From Sphaerochaeta sp. (GTDB lineage: Bacteria > Spirochaetota > Spirochaetia > Sphaerochaetales > Sphaerochaetaceae), in NCBI GenBank assembly GCA_003446545.1, contig DMAO01000060.1:685-9662 (forward strand): a DNA stretch of 8,978 bases, written 5' to 3'. Positions 6,480 through 8,978 of this stretch are shown here, piece by piece. The position numbers were made by a program, and so were the translations under genes. A model generated the notes under the pieces. The model worked only from the letters and a program-made list of their open reading frames with translations. It made no database searches and had not been told where the DNA came from. Positions within the stretch are counted from its first letter, which is position 1. Every line of letters starts with the position of its first letter.

Positions 6480-7502
6480 ATGAAACACCACAAGAAAATT
6501 ACCTACTCGGAGATCTCAGATCTCTGTGGAATATCCATTGCAACCATATCCAGGGTCATAAACAACTCTTCCAATGTCAGGGAAGAGACAAGAAATGCTG
6601 TCATCGAGTCGATGAAGACCCTGGGATATGACACCTCTACGATCGAAGCACTCTCACTGAAAAGCAATGACCTGATCATCTTCAACATCCCCTCGTTGGA
6701 CAACCCCTTCTACAGCCTCATCATCAAGGGGGCAAAGGCGGCCGCTCAGCGGAATGGGTATAACATGCTGGTAAACGAGGATCCCCTCGATGACAAATCC
6801 ATCGACGCCTTCTCAGACCTGTTGAAAAAGACCAATGCTGCAGGGCTCATCACCACCAACTGCATATCCCGTGCAAACCTGCTCAAGCTCAATGCGACCC
6901 TCCCCCTTGTACAGTGTTGTGAGTGTATCCCTACAGCAAACATCCCTTTTGTCACCATTGATGACGTTGCCGCTGCACGCAATGCGGTGAGCTATCTGAT
7001 CTCCCTGGGGAAAAGGCGTATAGCCTTCATCAACGGGCCGTTGGAATACAAGTATGCGCAGGATCGCCTGAAGGGGTACCTACAGGCCTTGGATGCTGCC
7101 CATATCGAAAAGGATAGTGACAGTATCATCCAGCTGCAGGAGATCAACTACGATATGGCTGTCTCTGCTGCCTTCCAGGTGCTGAACTCCGAGAAGAGAC
7201 CTGATGCCTTCTTTGCAAGCAGTGATGTCTATGCAGCGGCTGCCATCAAGGCTGCAAGACGCTCTTCTTTGAGGGTTCCCCAGGATATAGCCATCGTCGG
7301 CTTTGACAACATCGAGCTCTCCTCAATGTGCACCCCTTCCATAACGACAGTCAACCAGCCCAAGTTCCAGCTGGGACTGCTCAGCTGTGAGATGCTGATA
7401 AAGAGAATCTCCCAAGAGCAGATTCCCATCAGTAACATGTATATGGATACAGAACTTATCGTACGGGAGACGACCCAGAGCTCTATGGCTGATTTCAGAT
7501 GA
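6480..7502 (+). CDS. LacI family transcriptional regulator
   Basis: A DNA-binding sugar-responsive regulator of 340 residues from ATG 6480 (346 from ATG 6462). The N-terminal helix-turn-helix is ITYSEISDLCGISIATISRVINN, in which the SIATISRVIN recognition helix is diagnostic. A hinge follows, ending in IEALSLKSNDL, with the leucine that normally intercalates in the operator. The effector domain resembles ribose-binding proteins: NPFYSLIIKGAKAAA, VTIDDVAAARNAVSYLISLG, FINGPLEYKYAQDRLKGY and the late VGFDNIELSSMCTPSITTV segment are all in the expected order, so the protein looks complete. It is divergent from the transporter operon and is probably its local regulator. The ligand is probably the imported sugar or an early product. 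It could instead act on the convergent CUT1 operon, but position favours the former. Confidence 0.92.
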   Translation: MKHHKKITYSEISDLCGISIATISRVINNSSNVREETRNAVIESMKTLGYDTSTIEALSLKSNDLIIFNIPSLDNPFYSLIIKGAKAAAQRNGYNMLVNEDPLDDKSIDAFSDLLKKTNAAGLITTNCISRANLLKLNATLPLVQCCECIPTANIPFVTIDDVAAARNAVSYLISLGKRRIAFINGPLEYKYAQDRLKGYLQALDAAHIEKDSDSIIQLQEINYDMAVSAAFQVLNSEKRPDAFFASSDVYAAAAIKAARRSSLRVPQDIAIVGFDNIELSSMCTPSITTVNQPKFQLGLLSCEMLIKRISQEQIPISNMYMDTELIVRETTQSSMADFR

Positions 7503-7535
7503 TTGGACAGCAAGATATCCTGTAAATTCTTAGCC

Positions 7536-8405
7536 CTACCCCTTCACAGCCCCTATCATGATCCCTTTGACAAAATACCTCTGGAGGAACGGGTAGAGTA
7601 TGATGATGGGAAGCGTGCTGGTTATGATGACAGCACTCTTGATCGAGATTGCTATGCTCGTCTTGTCCCCAGCTCCGGCAGCATCACCGACCATGCTCGT
7701 GCCCATTACTATGTTGCGTAGGAAAAGCATGACAGGAAACTGCGAACTCTTCAAATATATAAGGCCATTGAACCAGTCGTTCCAGAAGAAAACCGCTGTA
7801 TAGAGACCGACGGTGGCAAGGGCTGCCCCACTGAGGGGCAAAACAATCCTAAGGAGAATCCCGAGGTAGTCCAGGCCATCGATGATGGCAGCCTCCTCCA
7901 GGTCGTCCGGGATAGTACGGAAGAAGTTTATCAGGAGAATCAGGTTGAACTGGTTGATGGCAAAAGGCAGCAACATCGCCCATCGGGTATTGACCAGGTG
8001 CAAGCTTGATACCAGAAGATAGTTGGGAATGAGCCCTCCGGTAAAGAACATGGAGAATATCACCAGCTTCATCAGGGCCTTGTGCCCCCTGAGTTTGCTC
8101 TTACTCAGCGGATAGGCAAACAGGATCATCATTACTAGGGAGATGGCTGTCCCTACAACGGTATAGAGGATGGTATTGCCATAGGCATGGAAGAAGTTCG
8201 GGTAGCTGAAGATTTGTTGGTAGGCCTTTATGTTGAACCCCTTGGGCCAGAGGAAAACCTCATTGTTGATGATCGCCTTCGGACTGGATAGGGAGAGTGC
8301 TATCATATAGATAAACGGGATAAGGCAGACCATCAGCGAGGTGAGCATCACCAGGTTGACCAGAAGGTTGAACAGGAAGTTGGAGCGTGTCTTGTAGGCT
8401 CTCAT
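7536..8405 (-). CDS. Carbohydrate ABC transporter permease (YtcP-like, CUT1/COG0395)
   Basis: An inner-membrane permease of a CUT1 importer for oligosaccharides or uronate-type sugars, about 290 residues with six predicted membrane segments. The cytoplasmic EAA loop reads LEEAAIIDGLDYLGILLRIVLP, which docks on the ATPase. The N-terminal segment IPFIYMIALSLSSPKAI and the late IKSAVIITSTLPIIILYPFLQRYFVKGIMIGAVKG are typical of the YtcP subgroup. The longest frame starts at ATG 8420, overlapping the upstream permease by 14 bases, but that ATG has no good ribosome binding site. ATG 8405, one base after the upstream stop and with GGGA about 9 bases upstream, is slightly favoured. It pairs with the preceding permease as a heterodimer. 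The binding protein and ATPase of this system are outside the window. Confidence 0.92.
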   Translation of the reverse strand: MRAYKTRSNFLFNLLVNLVMLTSLMVCLIPFIYMIALSLSSPKAIINNEVFLWPKGFNIKAYQQIFSYPNFFHAYGNTILYTVVGTAISLVMMILFAYPLSKSKLRGHKALMKLVIFSMFFTGGLIPNYLLVSSLHLVNTRWAMLLPFAINQFNLILLINFFRTIPDDLEEAAIIDGLDYLGILLRIVLPLSGAALATVGLYTAVFFWNDWFNGLIYLKSSQFPVMLFLRNIVMGTSMVGDAAGAGDKTSIAISIKSAVIITSTLPIIILYPFLQRYFVKGIMIGAVKG

Positions 8406-8406
8406 A

Positions 8407-8978
8407 TCAATAGATCCCATCGCCGGTCAGGCGCTTGCTCAAGGAGTTGCTGCCAGCAACCAACACGATACCTATCAGGCCGCTGAACAGCCCGATGGCA
8501 GTCGCATAGGAGTAGTTCTGGTTTGCAAGGCCTGTACGGTAGACCAGGGTGTCGATGATATCGCTGACCATACTGTTGTCAGGGGTATACATCAGCAAGA
8601 CCTTCTCAAAACCCAGGGAGAGCAGGCGCCCCACATTGAGGATCAGCATCACCATGATGGTGGGCATGATCGAGGGTATGGTTATGTAGAAAATCTGCTG
8701 GCCCTTGTTCGCTCCGTCGATGGTAGCCGCCTCATAGAGGTCGGCGGGGATGCCGGTGATGGCGGCCAGGTAGATGATGGCTGTCCATCCGGTATATTGC
8801 CAAGTGTCGACAAGCACATATATCAGGCGGAAATACTTGCTGTCATTCATAAAGTATATTGCATCCAGGCCGAACAACCTCTCCCTCAGAAGGTTGATGA
8901 TACCTGATGAGGGGGAAAGGAGTTCTCCCAGAATGGCTATCACCACTACAGTGGATATGAAGCGCGGCATGTAGGAGA
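8407..8978 (-). CDS. Carbohydrate ABC transporter permease (LplB-like, CUT1/COG4209), partial
   Basis: The C-terminal two thirds of a CUT1 permease; the frame is open through the right edge, so the ATG at 8970 is probably internal. The first visible residues, SYMPRFIST, match the middle of LplB-like proteins, where a similar phrase (LPHFIS) follows the first membrane segments. Such proteins are about 290-320 residues, so roughly 110-130 residues are missing beyond the window. The EAA loop LYEAATIDGANKGQQIFYITIP is intact, followed by membrane segments and the subgroup-typical SLGFEKVLLMYTP and ATAIGLFSGLIGIVLV. It ends one or two codons from the start of the YtcP-like partner, indicating co-transcription. 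The transported sugar is unknown; the subgroup is often labelled aldouronate or polysaccharide transport. Confidence 0.9.
   Translation of the reverse strand, partial: SYMPRFISTVVVIAILGELLSPSSGIINLLRERLFGLDAIYFMNDSKYFRLIYVLVDTWQYTGWTAIIYLAAITGIPADLYEAATIDGANKGQQIFYITIPSIMPTIMVMLILNVGRLLSLGFEKVLLMYTPDNSMVSDIIDTLVYRTGLANQNYSYATAIGLFSGLIGIVLVAGSNSLSKRLTGDGIY

Noticed and set aside
7489..7498. Small palindrome CTGATTTCAG at the end of the regulator gene as a terminator
   Set aside because: Only four paired bases with no T-run; too weak.
1..8978. CRISPR array, riboswitch, tRNA or phage genes
   Set aside because: No regularly spaced repeats, no recognisable RNA gene pattern and no phage-like protein were seen; almost all sequence is accounted for by metabolic and transport genes.

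Overview
The window looks like an accessory carbohydrate-utilisation region from a bacterium of moderate GC content. It is most probably a spirochaete of the Sphaerochaeta/Treponema type. That guess rests on the binding-protein signal peptide, which ends in an Ala-Ala-Gly-Ala-Ser-Glu-Ser stretch often seen in that group, and on the mix of RbsABC-type and LplB/YtcP-type sugar transporters. No rRNA, tRNA or other phylogenetic marker is present, so the assignment is an inference.

Layout from left to right. Positions 1-588 hold no confident intact gene. There is a possible frameshifted remnant on the plus strand (about 301-562) and an uncertain hydrophobic reading frame running off the left edge on the minus strand. 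Positions 589-6248 are a compact minus-strand operon, transcribed right to left: periplasmic sugar-binding protein, two-domain sugar ABC ATPase, RbsC-type permease, Gfo/Idh/MocA oxidoreductase, and a TIM-barrel sugar isomerase/epimerase. The last four genes are overlapped or separated by only a few bases. The binding-protein gene is separated from the ATPase gene by 76 or 97 bases, depending on the ATPase start, and this gap contains a strong GC-rich hairpin.

A LacI-family regulator (start about 6480, end 7502) is divergently transcribed. The roughly 230-base intergenic region carries a clear sigma70-type promoter for the operon, a 34-base near-perfect palindrome and a separate 14-base perfect palindrome. 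The simplest model is that the regulator senses the imported sugar or a metabolite and controls the operon and possibly itself. The importer would deliver a monosaccharide- or cyclitol-sized substrate, which the NAD(P)-dependent dehydrogenase and the metal-dependent isomerase would then convert. No kinase or aldolase is present, so the pathway is incomplete in this window and the substrate cannot be named.

Positions 7536-8978 (minus strand) are the end of another operon: two CUT1-family permeases (LplB-like, truncated by the right edge, and YtcP-like). It converges on the regulator gene with only 33 bases between the stop codons. I did not find a clearly new biological system. The most interesting points are the operator-like palindromes, the hairpin after the binding-protein gene, and an Asn in place of the Walker B glutamate in the second ATPase domain.
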